From Bacteroidia bacterium (lineage in GTDB: Bacteria; Bacteroidota; Bacteroidia; Bacteroidales; Paludibacteraceae), in the NCBI GenBank assembly GCA_009929375.1, contig SAAO01000017.1, positions 1 through 64,000 on the forward strand: a stretch of 64,000 nt of DNA, written 5' to 3'. A program made the translations under genes and the position numbers. Position 1 is the first letter of the stretch; every line of letters starts with the position of its first letter. Below are positions 7,994-17,920 of this stretch, piece by piece. Below the pieces are notes generated by a model, which saw nothing but the letters and a program-made list of their open reading frames with translations, was not told the DNA's origin and did no database searches.

Positions 7994-8827
7994 ATGAACT
8001 ATTACTGTCTGATAGCGGGTTTGCCCGACATGCATGCAGACGATACGAAAAATATTTCGTCGGTAACCGAAATAAAAGCTGAACTTACCGAACAACTATC
8101 GGTGAGCGATGCTGCTTTGCTGAAGTTACTGTATGCAGTGTACGACAACCACAATCTGCTCACCTGGCTCGACAACAGAGAAGCTGCTTTGCTTGCTGCC
8201 GGAAACCTCACTTCCGCTGACTGGGAACAACTCGTGGCACTGATACGTGAAAACGAATTGCCGAAAGACGATCGATTGTTGCCCTATGTGCACACATTCC
8301 TCAGCACATACACCGACGAGAATATTGTGAACAATTTCTCCCGCGAGGACTATCTGACGGGCTTGTACTATGAGCACGCCATGAAATGTGGTAACCGCTT
8401 TTTGCGCGATTGGTTTGAGTTCAATCTGAATGTAAACAATATACTCACAGCTATTACCTGTCGCAAACACGGCTTCGATCCGAAATTGATGATTATCGGA
8501 CAAAATGAAGTTGCTGCTGTTTTGAGACAAACAAATGCACGCGATTTTGGTCTTAACGGAATTTTCGAACATTTGGAAATACTGATTCGCATTGGCGAAG
8601 AAAAAGACCTGCTTGAGCGCGAGAAAAAAATTGATGCTCTGAAATGGAACTGGCTGGAGGAAAACAGCTTTTTCAACTACTTCGGGATAGAAAAGATTCT
8701 GGCTTTTGTGCTCAGGGTTGAAATGATAGAACGCTGGAAAATGTTATCGGTCGAAAAAGGTGCATCGATATTCAGAGATATGCTTGCCAATCTGAAACAG
8801 GACATCAAAATCGAGGACAACGAATAA
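7994..8827 (+). CDS. DUF2764 protein, subunit C-like component of the V-ATPase operon
   Basis: This 277-residue protein is of the DUF2764 family, which in Bacteroidota and Spirochaetes sits between subunits E and A of the V-type ATPase. It starts MNYYCLIAGLPDM, typical of that family, and is mostly helical with no membrane segment. By position and size it probably replaces subunit C, which couples the rotor to the K ring; this role is inferred. The cluster has no canonical subunit C or F. The gap to subunit A is 89 bp. Confidence 0.85.
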   Translation: MNYYCLIAGLPDMHADDTKNISSVTEIKAELTEQLSVSDAALLKLLYAVYDNHNLLTWLDNREAALLAAGNLTSADWEQLVALIRENELPKDDRLLPYVHTFLSTYTDENIVNNFSREDYLTGLYYEHAMKCGNRFLRDWFEFNLNVNNILTAITCRKHGFDPKLMIIGQNEVAAVLRQTNARDFGLNGIFEHLEILIRIGEEKDLLEREKKIDALKWNWLEENSFFNYFGIEKILAFVLRVEMIERWKMLSVEKGASIFRDMLANLKQDIKIEDNE

Positions 8828-8916
8828 CCATTTTTTATACTCAGGAATAAAACAAAATATTAAATACAGCCTGTTGCTTTTTTAGAACAACAGGCACATT
8901 GACAAAAGAAATTTTT

Positions 8917-10671
8917 ATGTCAACAAAAGGAAAAGTAAAAGGGATTATATCGAATCTGGTAACCGTGGAAGTAGATGGCCCGGTAGCTCAGAACGAAATT
9001 GCTTATATTGCACTTGGCAATCAGAAGCTGATGGCTGAAGTGCTGAAAGTAGTTGGAAACAACGCATTCGTACAGGTTTTCGAAAGTACCCGCGGTCTGA
9101 AAGTAGGCAACGAAGTGGAATTTATGGGTCACATGCTCGAAGTAACACTCGGACCCGGCTTGCTCTCGCGCAACTACGACGGACTGCAGAACGACCTCGA
9201 CAAACTGACAGGCGTTTTTCTGCAACGCGGCGAATACAACTTCCCCCTCGACACCGAAAAACTCTGGAGTTTTAAACCCATTGCAAAAGCCGGCGACAAA
9301 GTGGAAGCAGGATCGTGGCTTGGCGAGGTGGACGAGAATTTCCAACCGCACAAAATCATGGTTCCTTTTAACCTCGATGGTCAGTTTACCGTAAAATCGG
9401 TAGTTGCTGCCGGCGAATACAAAATTCTGGACAAAATAGCTGTGATTGTGGATGCCGACGGAAACGAAAAAGACATTACAATGGTACAGAAATGGCCGGT
9501 AAAAAAAGCCATCAACGTACATGCCGAAAAGCCACGTCCTTTCAAACTGCTCGAAACCGGTGTTCGTACCATCGACACTGCAAATCCGATTGTGGAAGGT
9601 GGAACCGGATTTATTCCCGGACCTTTCGGAACAGGAAAAACCGTACTTCAGCATGCCATTTCGAAACAAGCCGAAGCCGACATCGTAATTATTGCCGCCT
9701 GTGGCGAACGTGCTAACGAGGTAGTGGAAATTTTTGTTGAATTCCCCGAACTCGAAGATCCGCACACCGGTCGCAAACTCATGGAGCGTACCATTATTAT
9801 CGCCAACACTTCGAACATGCCCGTAGCATCGCGTGAAGCATCAGTGTATACAGCCATGACCATTTCGGAATACTACCGCGCTATGGGACTTCGCGTACTG
9901 ATGATGGCCGATTCCACTTCGCGTTGGGCGCAGGCACTCCGCGAAATGAGTAACCGTATGGAAGAGCTTCCCGGTCAGGATGCGTTCCCGATGGACCTTT
10001 CGGCCATTATTGCCAACTTCTACAGCCGCGCTGGTTATGTATATCTCAAAAATGGCGAAACAGGTTCTATCACCTTTATCGGAACAGTATCGCCCGCCGG
10101 TGGTAACCTCAAGGAGCCTGTGACCGAAAGTACAAAAAAGGCAGCACGCTGTTTCTTTGCACTCGAACAGGCCCGCGCCGACCGCAAACGCTATCCGGCT
10201 GTGAATCCGATTGATAGTTATTCGAAATATATCGAATATCCTGAATTTGAGGAATATATTTCAAAACGCATTTCGCCCGACTGGACTTCGAAAGTAAACG
10301 ATATGAAAACCATTTTGCAACGTGGTAAAGAAGTACAGGAGCAAATCAACATTCTTGGCGACGACGGTGTACCCGTAGAATATCACCTTACTTTCTGGAA
10401 ATCGGAAGTAATCGACTTTGTTATTTTACAACAGGATGCATTTGATAAGATTGACTCGGTTTGTCCGCTCGAACGTCAGGAATTTATGCTGAATCTGGTA
10501 ATGGATATTTGTAAATCCGATTTCAAATTCAATGGTTTTATTGATGTAATGGATTATTTCAAACGAATAATAAATGTTTGTAAACAGATGAACTACTCTG
10601 TTTATCAGTCGGAAAGTTTTGAAAAATATGTTTCCGAACTGAATAACATTCTGTCAGAGAGACGAAAATAA
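8917..10671 (+). CDS. atpA: V-type ATP synthase catalytic subunit A
   Basis: This is the catalytic ATP-hydrolysing or synthesising subunit of the V1 head. The Walker A loop GPFGTGKT is at about residues 235-242 counting from the ATG at 8917. The A-subunit-specific non-homologous insert (about residues 110-190) precedes it, and the ADSTSRWAQALREMSNRMEE region (about 330-350) follows. The length of about 584 residues is normal. An ATG at 8917 (MSTKGKVKGI) matches the family N-terminus better than the in-frame TTG at 8899. Confidence 0.96.
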   Translation: MSTKGKVKGIISNLVTVEVDGPVAQNEIAYIALGNQKLMAEVLKVVGNNAFVQVFESTRGLKVGNEVEFMGHMLEVTLGPGLLSRNYDGLQNDLDKLTGVFLQRGEYNFPLDTEKLWSFKPIAKAGDKVEAGSWLGEVDENFQPHKIMVPFNLDGQFTVKSVVAAGEYKILDKIAVIVDADGNEKDITMVQKWPVKKAINVHAEKPRPFKLLETGVRTIDTANPIVEGGTGFIPGPFGTGKTVLQHAISKQAEADIVIIAACGERANEVVEIFVEFPELEDPHTGRKLMERTIIIANTSNMPVASREASVYTAMTISEYYRAMGLRVLMMADSTSRWAQALREMSNRMEELPGQDAFPMDLSAIIANFYSRAGYVYLKNGETGSITFIGTVSPAGGNLKEPVTESTKKAARCFFALEQARADRKRYPAVNPIDSYSKYIEYPEFEEYISKRISPDWTSKVNDMKTILQRGKEVQEQINILGDDGVPVEYHLTFWKSEVIDFVILQQDAFDKIDSVCPLERQEFMLNLVMDICKSDFKFNGFIDVMDYFKRIINVCKQMNYSVYQSESFEKYVSELNNILSERRK

Positions 10672-10703
10672 ACCGGGAATAAAAACGAAAGAACATTAAT
10701 ATA

Positions 10704-12023
10704 ATGGCAACAAAAGCATTTCAAAAGATTTACACTAAAATCACTCAGATTACTAAAGCCACATGTTCGCTGCATGCAAGCAATGTGGGCAACGACGAGC
10801 TTGCTACCGTAAACGGCAAACTGGCTCAGGTGGTAAAAATCATGGGCGAAGAAGTGACATTGCAGGTTTTCGAAGGAACCGAAGGGATTCCAACAGATGC
10901 CGAGGTAATATTTTTGGGTAAAGCACCTTCGCTGAAAGTGAGCGAGCAATTGGCTGGCCGCTTTTTTAATTCCTTTGGCGACCCTATCGATGGAGGTCCT
11001 GAGGTGGAAGGCGAAGAGCGCGAAATTGGTGGTCCGTCGGTGAATCCTGTTCGTCGTAAACAACCCTCTGAGCTTATTGCAACCGGGATTGCAGGTATCG
11101 ACCTGAACAACACACTGGTTTCTGGTCAGAAAATTCCATTTTTTGCCGACCCTGACCAACCTTTCAACCAGGTAATGGCCAATGTGGCGCTGCGTGCACA
11201 AACCGACAAGATTATTCTTGGAGGTATGGGACTTACCAACGACGATTACCTGTATTTTAAAAACGTATTTAACAACGCAGGTGTACTCGATCGTATCGTG
11301 AGTTTTGTAAACACCACTGAAAATCCTCCGGTTGAACGTCTGTTGATTCCGGATATGGCACTTACCGCAGCGGAATACTTTGCTGTGGACAAAAACGAAA
11401 AAGTGCTTGTTCTGCTTACCGATATGACTTCGTACGCTGATGCGTTAGCAATTGTATCGAATCGTATGGATCAGATTCCATCAAAAGATTCAATGCCGGG
11501 CTCGCTTTATTCGGATTTGGCAAAAATCTACGAAAAAGCAGTGCAATTCCCCGAAGGAGGTTCTATTACCATTATCGCTGTAACCACGCTTTCAGGTGGC
11601 GACATTACGCACGCCATCCCCGACAACACAGGTTATATCACTGAAGGTCAGCTATTCCTGCGTCGCGATACTGATGTGGGTAAAGTTATTGTCGATCCGT
11701 TCCGTTCGCTTTCGCGTTTGAAACAGCTTGTAATTGGTAAAAAAACACGCGAAGATCACCCTCAGGTGATGAACGCTGCTGTACGTTTGTTTGCCGATGC
11801 GGCCAATGCGAAAACCAAACTCGAAAACGGTTTCGACCTTACCGACTACGATGAACGTACACTTGCATTTGCAAAAGACTACTCAAACAAACTGTTGGCT
11901 ATTGATGTAAATATTGATGCAACTGCCATGCTCGATGTGGCCTGGGATATGCTTGGCGACCATTTCAAACCTGCCGAAGTGAGTATTAAGCAGGAACTTG
12001 TGGATAAATACTGGAAAAAATAG
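10704..12023 (+). CDS. atpB: V-type ATP synthase subunit B
   Basis: This is the non-catalytic nucleotide-binding subunit of the V1 head and alternates with subunit A. At 439 residues it has normal family length. Recognisable parts are the N-terminal barrel, the central fold with LVSGQKIPFFADPD in place of a Walker A loop (as is usual for B), LVLLTDMTSYADAL, and the RMDQIPSKDSMPGSLYSDL arginine-finger region. It begins 32 bp after subunit A. After its stop a hairpin (TTTTGCTC at 12027-12034, GAGCAAAA at 12040-12047) has an A-run rather than a T-run on the coding strand, so it is not a normal terminator. Confidence 0.96.
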   Translation: MATKAFQKIYTKITQITKATCSLHASNVGNDELATVNGKLAQVVKIMGEEVTLQVFEGTEGIPTDAEVIFLGKAPSLKVSEQLAGRFFNSFGDPIDGGPEVEGEEREIGGPSVNPVRRKQPSELIATGIAGIDLNNTLVSGQKIPFFADPDQPFNQVMANVALRAQTDKIILGGMGLTNDDYLYFKNVFNNAGVLDRIVSFVNTTENPPVERLLIPDMALTAAEYFAVDKNEKVLVLLTDMTSYADALAIVSNRMDQIPSKDSMPGSLYSDLAKIYEKAVQFPEGGSITIIAVTTLSGGDITHAIPDNTGYITEGQLFLRRDTDVGKVIVDPFRSLSRLKQLVIGKKTREDHPQVMNAAVRLFADAANAKTKLENGFDLTDYDERTLAFAKDYSNKLLAIDVNIDATAMLDVAWDMLGDHFKPAEVSIKQELVDKYWKK

Positions 12024-12088
12024 TTCTTTTGCTCCTTTTGAGCAAAAAACAGCTGTTCTCAATTCTGATCACTTAGAGAATATTCTGT

Positions 12089-12739
12089 ATGTCAGACATT
12101 ATAAAACTCAGCAATATCGAAAATAAAATTATAGAAATCAGAGATCAACAGGTGATTCTCGATTTTGATGTGGCTGAGCTTTATGGGGTTGTTACCAAAC
12201 GTGTAAACGAAGCTATCAAAAATAATCCTGAGAAATTTCCCAAAGGATATGTTTTTGAACTTTCAAAACAGGAATGGAGACAAGTAAAAATTACGAAAAA
12301 CAACTCAAATATATCTGAATCTGATAGTTACAGCGATGTGGTCGAAAATTTCGACCAGTTCAAAAACAGAAAACACTCCTATGTGATTCCAAAAGCATTT
12401 ACCGAAAAAGGTTTGTATATGCTGGCAACCATTCTGAAAAGCGAAAAAGCAACTGAAACAACTATTGGTATAATCGAAACATTTACCAAACTAAGGGCTT
12501 TCACACGCGCTGTATCGGAAATAGTGGAAACAAAAGAGGAAAAAGTACAGAAATCGTTGATGAAGCAAAGTGCCGAAATAATGACTGAACTTCTTGGCAA
12601 CGACAAAGATGTGGCAGAAACAGAGACCAGTATTGAGCTTAATTTTGCAGTTTTAAAAATTAAGCACACAATAAAAAGAAAAAACAGCGATAACGAGGTT
12701 CACGACGAAGAACCTGTTTATATCACTATAAAAAAATAA
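12089..12739 (+). CDS. ORF6N-domain DNA-binding protein inserted in the V-ATPase operon
   Basis: The N-terminal 90 or so residues form an ORF6N (KilA-N-related) domain: KIIEIRDQQVILDFDVAELY, VTKRVNEAIKNNPEKFP and YVFELSKQEW are typical. The C-terminal half is helical and Lys/Glu-rich. ORF6N domains occur in phage antirepressor-like proteins and many mobile Bacteroidota genes; the function here is unknown. It lies between subunits B and D of the ATPase on the same strand, 65 bp after B and 23 bp before D. A small hairpin (GGCTT at 12741-12745, AAGCC at 12749-12753) follows it. Intruding into a conserved order suggests acquisition, but neither a transposase nor target repeats are visible. Confidence 0.85.
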   Translation: MSDIIKLSNIENKIIEIRDQQVILDFDVAELYGVVTKRVNEAIKNNPEKFPKGYVFELSKQEWRQVKITKNNSNISESDSYSDVVENFDQFKNRKHSYVIPKAFTEKGLYMLATILKSEKATETTIGIIETFTKLRAFTRAVSEIVETKEEKVQKSLMKQSAEIMTELLGNDKDVAETETSIELNFAVLKIKHTIKRKNSDNEVHDEEPVYITIKK

Positions 12740-12762
12740 AGGCTTTTTAAGCCGAAAGCTAT

Positions 12763-13368
12763 ATGGCAATACAATTTCAATACAATAAAACATCACTTCA
12801 GACGCTCGAAAAAAATCTGAAAATGCGTGTACGAGCCCTTCCTACAATTAAAAATAAGGAAAGTGCATTACGCATGGAGGTAAAAAGAGCCAAAGATGAC
12901 ATTAAAAAACTTGAAAGCGAGATTGAACAACGCATAGCTGCATACGACAAAATGCTGGCTTTGTGGGGAGAGTTTGATACGTCGTTGCTTCAGGTGGAAG
13001 ATGTAAAAATGAGTATCAAAAAAATTGCAGGTGTGCGTATTCCTGTGCTCGACGAGGTATTGTACAAAACAAAACCATTCAGTCTTTTCAACTCACCCAA
13101 ATGGTATGCCGATGGACTCACACAGTTGAAAGAACTTGCTCAGGTAGGAATTGAACAGGAATTTTATGCCAACAAACTTCGTTTACTCGAGTTTGCGCGC
13201 AAAAAAACCACTCAAAAAGTAAACCTGTTTGAAAAGGTACAAATTCCCGGATATCAGGAAGCAATTATCAAGATCAAACGATTCATGGAGGATGAAGAAA
13301 ACCTTTCTAAATCGTCACAAAAAATTGTGAAATCGCGTCAACAGAAACTGAAGGAGGTTGAGTTATGA
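12763..13368 (+). CDS. atpD: V-type ATP synthase subunit D
   Basis: This is the central rotor-shaft subunit D. It is 201 residues, almost entirely helical, with long antiparallel coiled-coil arms at the N-terminus (KTSLQTLEKNLKMRVRALP) and C-terminus, as in family members. Its stop overlaps the start of subunit I by 4 bp, indicating translational coupling. Confidence 0.92.
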   Translation: MAIQFQYNKTSLQTLEKNLKMRVRALPTIKNKESALRMEVKRAKDDIKKLESEIEQRIAAYDKMLALWGEFDTSLLQVEDVKMSIKKIAGVRIPVLDEVLYKTKPFSLFNSPKWYADGLTQLKELAQVGIEQEFYANKLRLLEFARKKTTQKVNLFEKVQIPGYQEAIIKIKRFMEDEENLSKSSQKIVKSRQQKLKEVEL

Positions 13369-15197
13369 TTGTAAAAATGAAAAAATACTCTTTCATTGTC
13401 TATTACAGGCAATACAACAGTTTTCTCGAGAAACTCAGAGAAACAGGTGTACTGCACGTAATTGAAAGACCTGAAGGTGTAGCAGAGAATGATGCTTTGC
13501 GAGAAAAAATGCAATTGGCAGCGAGAGTGAAAAATGCAATCAAACTGCTCGAAAAACACACTCCCGAAAAAACCGTTTATGCGCAGGGTTCCGGTGTGCA
13601 AAGCATTGACACGCTGCTTAAAGTTGAATCAGTTTTTGCAGAAAAGGAGAATCTTTGGCAAAAACTTCAACATGCTGAAAAGGAATATGAAAGCATGGAA
13701 GTATGGGGCGAATTCAGTCATAACAGATTGTCGGAACTTAAAACTGCCGGACTTACTGTAAAATTTTTCAGCTGTAATATCAAGCGTTTCAATCCGGAAT
13801 GGGAAGCCATTTACAACGCATTCGAAATTGACACTGTGGGAAGTACTGTTTACTTCATCACTGTTACCAATCCCGATACGCAGATTGACATTGATGCCGA
13901 TCCGGTAAAAATTTCGAAAAACACTGCGCCTGAAATACTTAAAATCATTGCTGATATTCAGAAAAAAATTGAAGAACAGAATGCTTTGATTGCTCAAACC
14001 TGTGTCAATGAGTACAACAATCTGAAAGCTTTTCAGGCCGGATTGTCCGAAAACATCGACATGGATAAAGTATTGCTCAGTAGCAACAGTGCAGTAGAAA
14101 ACAAAGTCATGCTGCTCGAAGGCTGGTGTCCCGAAGAAAGTGAACCTGCACTCAACGAACTGCTCGAAAAAGAGAATGTTTACTTCGAAACTTTTATACC
14201 AACCGAAGATGACAAAGTTCCTGTAAAACTGAAAAACAACAAATTTGCCCGATTATACGAAATGATTGGCGAATTGTACGACATGCCTAATTATCATGAA
14301 CTGGATTTGACTCCGTTCTTTGCTCCGTTCTACATGCTGTTTTTCGGATTGTGTCTTGGTGATGCAGGTTACGGATTAATTCTGGTTTTAGTTGCTTTAC
14401 TTGCTCGTAAAAAAGTGAAAGAAGCAATGCGACCAATCATGTCTTTACTGATATGGCTGGGCTCTGCTACTGTTATTCTGGGTACAGTGAGTGGTACATT
14501 TTTCGGATATAACTTACTCGAATCGAAAATTGAATGGCTTGAATCGTTCAAAGTAATAATGCTCGACTCAAATCAACTGTTTTACACAGCATTGATAATC
14601 GGGGTGGTTCAGATTATTTTCGGAATGATTATAAAAGCTGTAGGCTTGGTTCGACGATTTGGTTGGGCTGCTTCCTTATCCACATGGGGTTGGATAGTTG
14701 TAATCTTAGGTGCCGGAGGAACTTATGCATTGTCCTCTTTTGCCGGATTAGCACCGGAAATCAGCAAATGGGGATATATCATTTTCGGAGGTGCAGGCGT
14801 TCTTCTGATTTTCCTTCTGAATAATCTGAAAAGAAATCCATTGATTAATGTCGGAGCCGGATTGTGGGATACTTACAACATGGCTACAGGATTGCTCGGC
14901 GATGTACTTTCGTACATTCGTTTGTTTGCTTTAGGTATTTCGGGAGCAGTAATGGGGTTCGTATTCAACGACTTAGCAATTCAACTCAGTGGCGACATAC
15001 CTGTCATTAGTCAGATAGTAATGGTATTGATTATGCTTGTGGGACATGGCATCAACATTTTCATGTCGGGTCTCAGTGCCTTTGTACACCCAATGCGTCT
15101 TACTTTTGTTGAGTTTTACAAAAACTCAGGCTTCGAAGGTGGTGGAAAAAAATACAAACCATTTTCGTCTTACAAAGAGGAAGAATCACTATTTTAA
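13365..15197 (+). CDS. atpI: V-type ATP synthase subunit I (a-subunit)
   Basis: This is the membrane stator subunit that forms the ion half-channels against the K ring. The 610-residue protein has a cytoplasmic, coiled-coil-rich N-terminal half (about residues 1-310). The C-terminal half has about seven or eight membrane helices, with PFFAPFYMLFFGLCLGDAGYG and LGDVLSYIRLFALGISG, the latter containing the essential arginine region. MIVKMKKYSFIVYYRQYNSFLEKL is the usual start of this family. It overlaps subunit D by 4 bp and is followed after 51 bp by K. Confidence 0.95.
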   Translation: MIVKMKKYSFIVYYRQYNSFLEKLRETGVLHVIERPEGVAENDALREKMQLAARVKNAIKLLEKHTPEKTVYAQGSGVQSIDTLLKVESVFAEKENLWQKLQHAEKEYESMEVWGEFSHNRLSELKTAGLTVKFFSCNIKRFNPEWEAIYNAFEIDTVGSTVYFITVTNPDTQIDIDADPVKISKNTAPEILKIIADIQKKIEEQNALIAQTCVNEYNNLKAFQAGLSENIDMDKVLLSSNSAVENKVMLLEGWCPEESEPALNELLEKENVYFETFIPTEDDKVPVKLKNNKFARLYEMIGELYDMPNYHELDLTPFFAPFYMLFFGLCLGDAGYGLILVLVALLARKKVKEAMRPIMSLLIWLGSATVILGTVSGTFFGYNLLESKIEWLESFKVIMLDSNQLFYTALIIGVVQIIFGMIIKAVGLVRRFGWAASLSTWGWIVVILGAGGTYALSSFAGLAPEISKWGYIIFGGAGVLLIFLLNNLKRNPLINVGAGLWDTYNMATGLLGDVLSYIRLFALGISGAVMGFVFNDLAIQLSGDIPVISQIVMVLIMLVGHGINIFMSGLSAFVHPMRLTFVEFYKNSGFEGGGKKYKPFSSYKEEESLF

Positions 15198-15233
15198 TCA
15201 GGAATAAAAACAAATAATAATATAACAATTTAA

Positions 15234-15695
<462 letters not shown>

Positions 15696-15713
15696 TAATA
15701 CTCAAAAACACAT

Positions 15714-15757
15714 AACGAAGCTCAAACAAGCCACTTGTTTGAGCTTCGTTTGTTTTG
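15714..15757 (+). terminator. Terminator of the V-ATPase operon
   Basis: A perfect 17-bp stem (15714-15730 with 15734-15750) closes on the 3-nt loop CCA and is followed by a T-rich tail (TGTTTTGC). It lies 19 bp after subunit K and marks the end of the operon. Confidence 0.9.
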
Positions 15758-15810
15758 CTTATCACACGAAAAAAGTTACTTTTGTATTCGTTTCATTCGT
15801 ACGAAAATAA

Positions 15811-16677
15811 ATGAAAAAGAAAACAAACAGGTTCAGGTCATTTTTACAGAAACTGCGTTTTCAGTACAGAGTATCGGTACTCAACGAAAACACACTTGAA
15901 GAATCTTGGCACATCAGGCTTTCGAGGCTTAGTGTGCTTATTTATGGTTCATCGCTGGTGTTGGGCACCTTCATTTTACTTACCATACTTATATTTACCA
16001 CCCCGATAAAATACTATCTGCCCGGTTATGGCGATACAGGCAACCGCGGACACATTATTTCAGAATCGATGTATGCCGATTCCTTATTGCGAAAAATTGA
16101 ACTTCAGGCCGGGTATATGGATATAATGCGGGATATCATTAAAGGAAATATAAAACCGGACTCGCTACTCTCACTCGATTCGGTACAACTGAAAAAGACA
16201 GCCACAGATTATCTCGAAAAATCGAAGAAAGAAAAAGAGTTTATTGAAAAATATGAACGGGAAGAAAAATACAATTTGTCGACAATTGAGTCCAAAACCA
16301 ACGACAATATGTACGTTTTCTTTCGCCCTGCAAAGGGAGTTATCTCAACAGCATTTAATCTTCAGGAAAATCAGACAGGAATTAGCATAATTACTGCTCC
16401 AAACGAAACTGTAGCCAGCGTATTGGCCGGGTCTGTGGTTTATACAGCGTTTACTTTCGAATATGGCTGGGTTATTCAGGTACAACACGAAAACAATTAT
16501 TTGTCGATATACAAAAACAATACACGTTTGCTAAAGAAAACAGGCGACAATGTAAAAGCCGGCGAAGGAATTGCTATTACAGGCGAAAGTGGTGAAAACA
16601 AAACCGGAACACAATTTTATTTTGAACTCTGGAAACAGGGAAAACCTGTAAATCCGGAAGATGTAATCATCTTTTAA
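15811..16677 (+). CDS. Membrane-anchored degenerate LytM/M23-like protein
   Basis: This 288-residue protein has a cytoplasmic N-terminus, one membrane helix (about residues 45-67), a helical linker and a C-terminal LytM/M23-like beta domain (about 170-288; VLAGSVVYT, YGWVIQVQHENNY, GEGIAITGESG, FYFELWKQGKPVNP). The M23 zinc ligands are not there: the usual HxHxE-type C-terminal motif reads QFYFE, and the upstream His/Asp pair is missing. It is therefore probably non-catalytic and may act as a regulator or scaffold of murein hydrolysis, as EnvC/NlpD-type proteins do. This role is inferred. It starts a run with dxr 61 bp downstream. Confidence 0.8.
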   Translation: MKKKTNRFRSFLQKLRFQYRVSVLNENTLEESWHIRLSRLSVLIYGSSLVLGTFILLTILIFTTPIKYYLPGYGDTGNRGHIISESMYADSLLRKIELQAGYMDIMRDIIKGNIKPDSLLSLDSVQLKKTATDYLEKSKKEKEFIEKYEREEKYNLSTIESKTNDNMYVFFRPAKGVISTAFNLQENQTGISIITAPNETVASVLAGSVVYTAFTFEYGWVIQVQHENNYLSIYKNNTRLLKKTGDNVKAGEGIAITGESGENKTGTQFYFELWKQGKPVNPEDVIIF

Positions 16678-16738
16678 GCAAAATTACTCTTTAATAAATT
16701 GGCAAATCAGCACATTGGCTTATTGGCACATTAAATTT

Positions 16739-17899
16739 ATGGTTGAAAACAAAAAACAAATAGCAATACTTGGCTCTACAGGTTCGATAGGCACACAGGC
16801 ATTGGAAGTGATCGAGGAAAACAGCGAACTTTTTGAGGTTTACGCCATCACAGCCAACAATCAGGTGGATTTACTTATCGAACAGGCACGCAAATTTCGT
16901 CCCGAAGTGGTTGCTATTGCCAACGAGACTCACTACAGCAAACTAAAAGAATCGCTGGCCGACCTTCCCATCAAAGTATTTGCAGGAAATGAAGCTATTG
17001 CTCAGGTAGCCGAAATGCAACCTATCGACATGGTACTTACAGCTATGGTAGGTTATTCGGGATTAAAACCAACCATAAAAGCCATCGAAGCCGGAAAAAA
17101 AATTGCGCTTGCCAACAAAGAAACATTGGTGGTAGCTGGCGAACTTATTTGCGATCTAGTTGAAAAACACAAATCTGCCATTTTGCCTGTCGACTCAGAG
17201 CACTCTGCTATTTTCCAATGCCTTACGGGAGAAGGAAACAATCCAATTGAAAAACTCATTCTTACAGCTTCGGGCGGACCCTTTCGCACTAAAAACCTTG
17301 CTGAACTGCAACACGTAACAAGTGCGCAGGCTTTGAAACATCCAAACTGGGACATGGGCGCTAAAATCACCATTGACTCGGCCAGCATGATGAACAAAGG
17401 TTTCGAAATCATTGAGGCTAAATGGCTTTTCGGAGTTGCTCCCGAACAAATTGATGTGGTGGTACATCCTCAGTCGATAATTCATTCGATGGTTCAGTTT
17501 GCTGATGGCTCCATCAAAGCCCAGCTCGGATTGCCTGACATGAAACTTCCTATTCAGTATGCATTTACATATCCCGACAGGCTGAAAACAAATTTCCCGC
17601 GTCTGGATTTCAATATCTGCACACAGTTTACATTCGAACAGCCCGACACCGAACGTTTTCGTAATCTGGCTTTTGCATATTATGCCATGGAAAAAGGTGG
17701 GAATATGCCCTGTATCCTGAATGCAGCAAATGAAATTGTGGTAGCTGAATTTTTGAAGGACAAAATAGGATTCCTGCAAATGAGTGACATCATTGAAACG
17801 GTAATGGCAAAGGCTACTTTTGTGGCAAAACCTACTTACGACGACTATGTAGCAACTGATGAAGCTGTAAGAGCGTTGACAAGTAGTTTTATCCGTTGA
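16739..17899 (+). CDS. dxr: 1-deoxy-D-xylulose 5-phosphate reductoisomerase
   Basis: Dxr catalyses the NADPH-dependent conversion of DXP to methylerythritol 4-phosphate, the committed step of MEP isoprenoid synthesis. The N-terminal NADPH-binding motif LGSTGSIGTQ, ANKETLVVAGE, PVDSEHSAIFQ, TASGGPFR, HPNWDMGAKITIDSASMMNKG and VHPQSIIHSMV are all recognisable. The length of about 386 residues is normal. I chose the ATG at 16739 (MVENKKQIA) over an upstream TTG because it matches the family N-terminus. In many Bacteroidota dxr is directly followed by rseP; here a methyltransferase gene lies between them. Confidence 0.97.
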   Translation: MVENKKQIAILGSTGSIGTQALEVIEENSELFEVYAITANNQVDLLIEQARKFRPEVVAIANETHYSKLKESLADLPIKVFAGNEAIAQVAEMQPIDMVLTAMVGYSGLKPTIKAIEAGKKIALANKETLVVAGELICDLVEKHKSAILPVDSEHSAIFQCLTGEGNNPIEKLILTASGGPFRTKNLAELQHVTSAQALKHPNWDMGAKITIDSASMMNKGFEIIEAKWLFGVAPEQIDVVVHPQSIIHSMVQFADGSIKAQLGLPDMKLPIQYAFTYPDRLKTNFPRLDFNICTQFTFEQPDTERFRNLAFAYYAMEKGGNMPCILNAANEIVVAEFLKDKIGFLQMSDIIETVMAKATFVAKPTYDDYVATDEAVRALTSSFIR

Positions 17900-17920
17900 T
17901 AAAAACCATTTTTATAATTA

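Noticed and set aside
8920-9765. 281-codon open frame on the minus strand inside V-ATPase subunit A
   Set aside because: It is antisense to a highly conserved gene, lacks family-like motifs and is rich in Phe/His/Cys, as expected from the codon pattern of the real gene.
10605-11201. 198-codon minus-strand frame across the junction of subunits A and B
   Set aside because: It overlaps two conserved genes and has no plausible product.
12027-12047. Hairpin after V-ATPase subunit B as a terminator
   Set aside because: On the coding strand the stem is followed by A rather than T, and the operon continues downstream.
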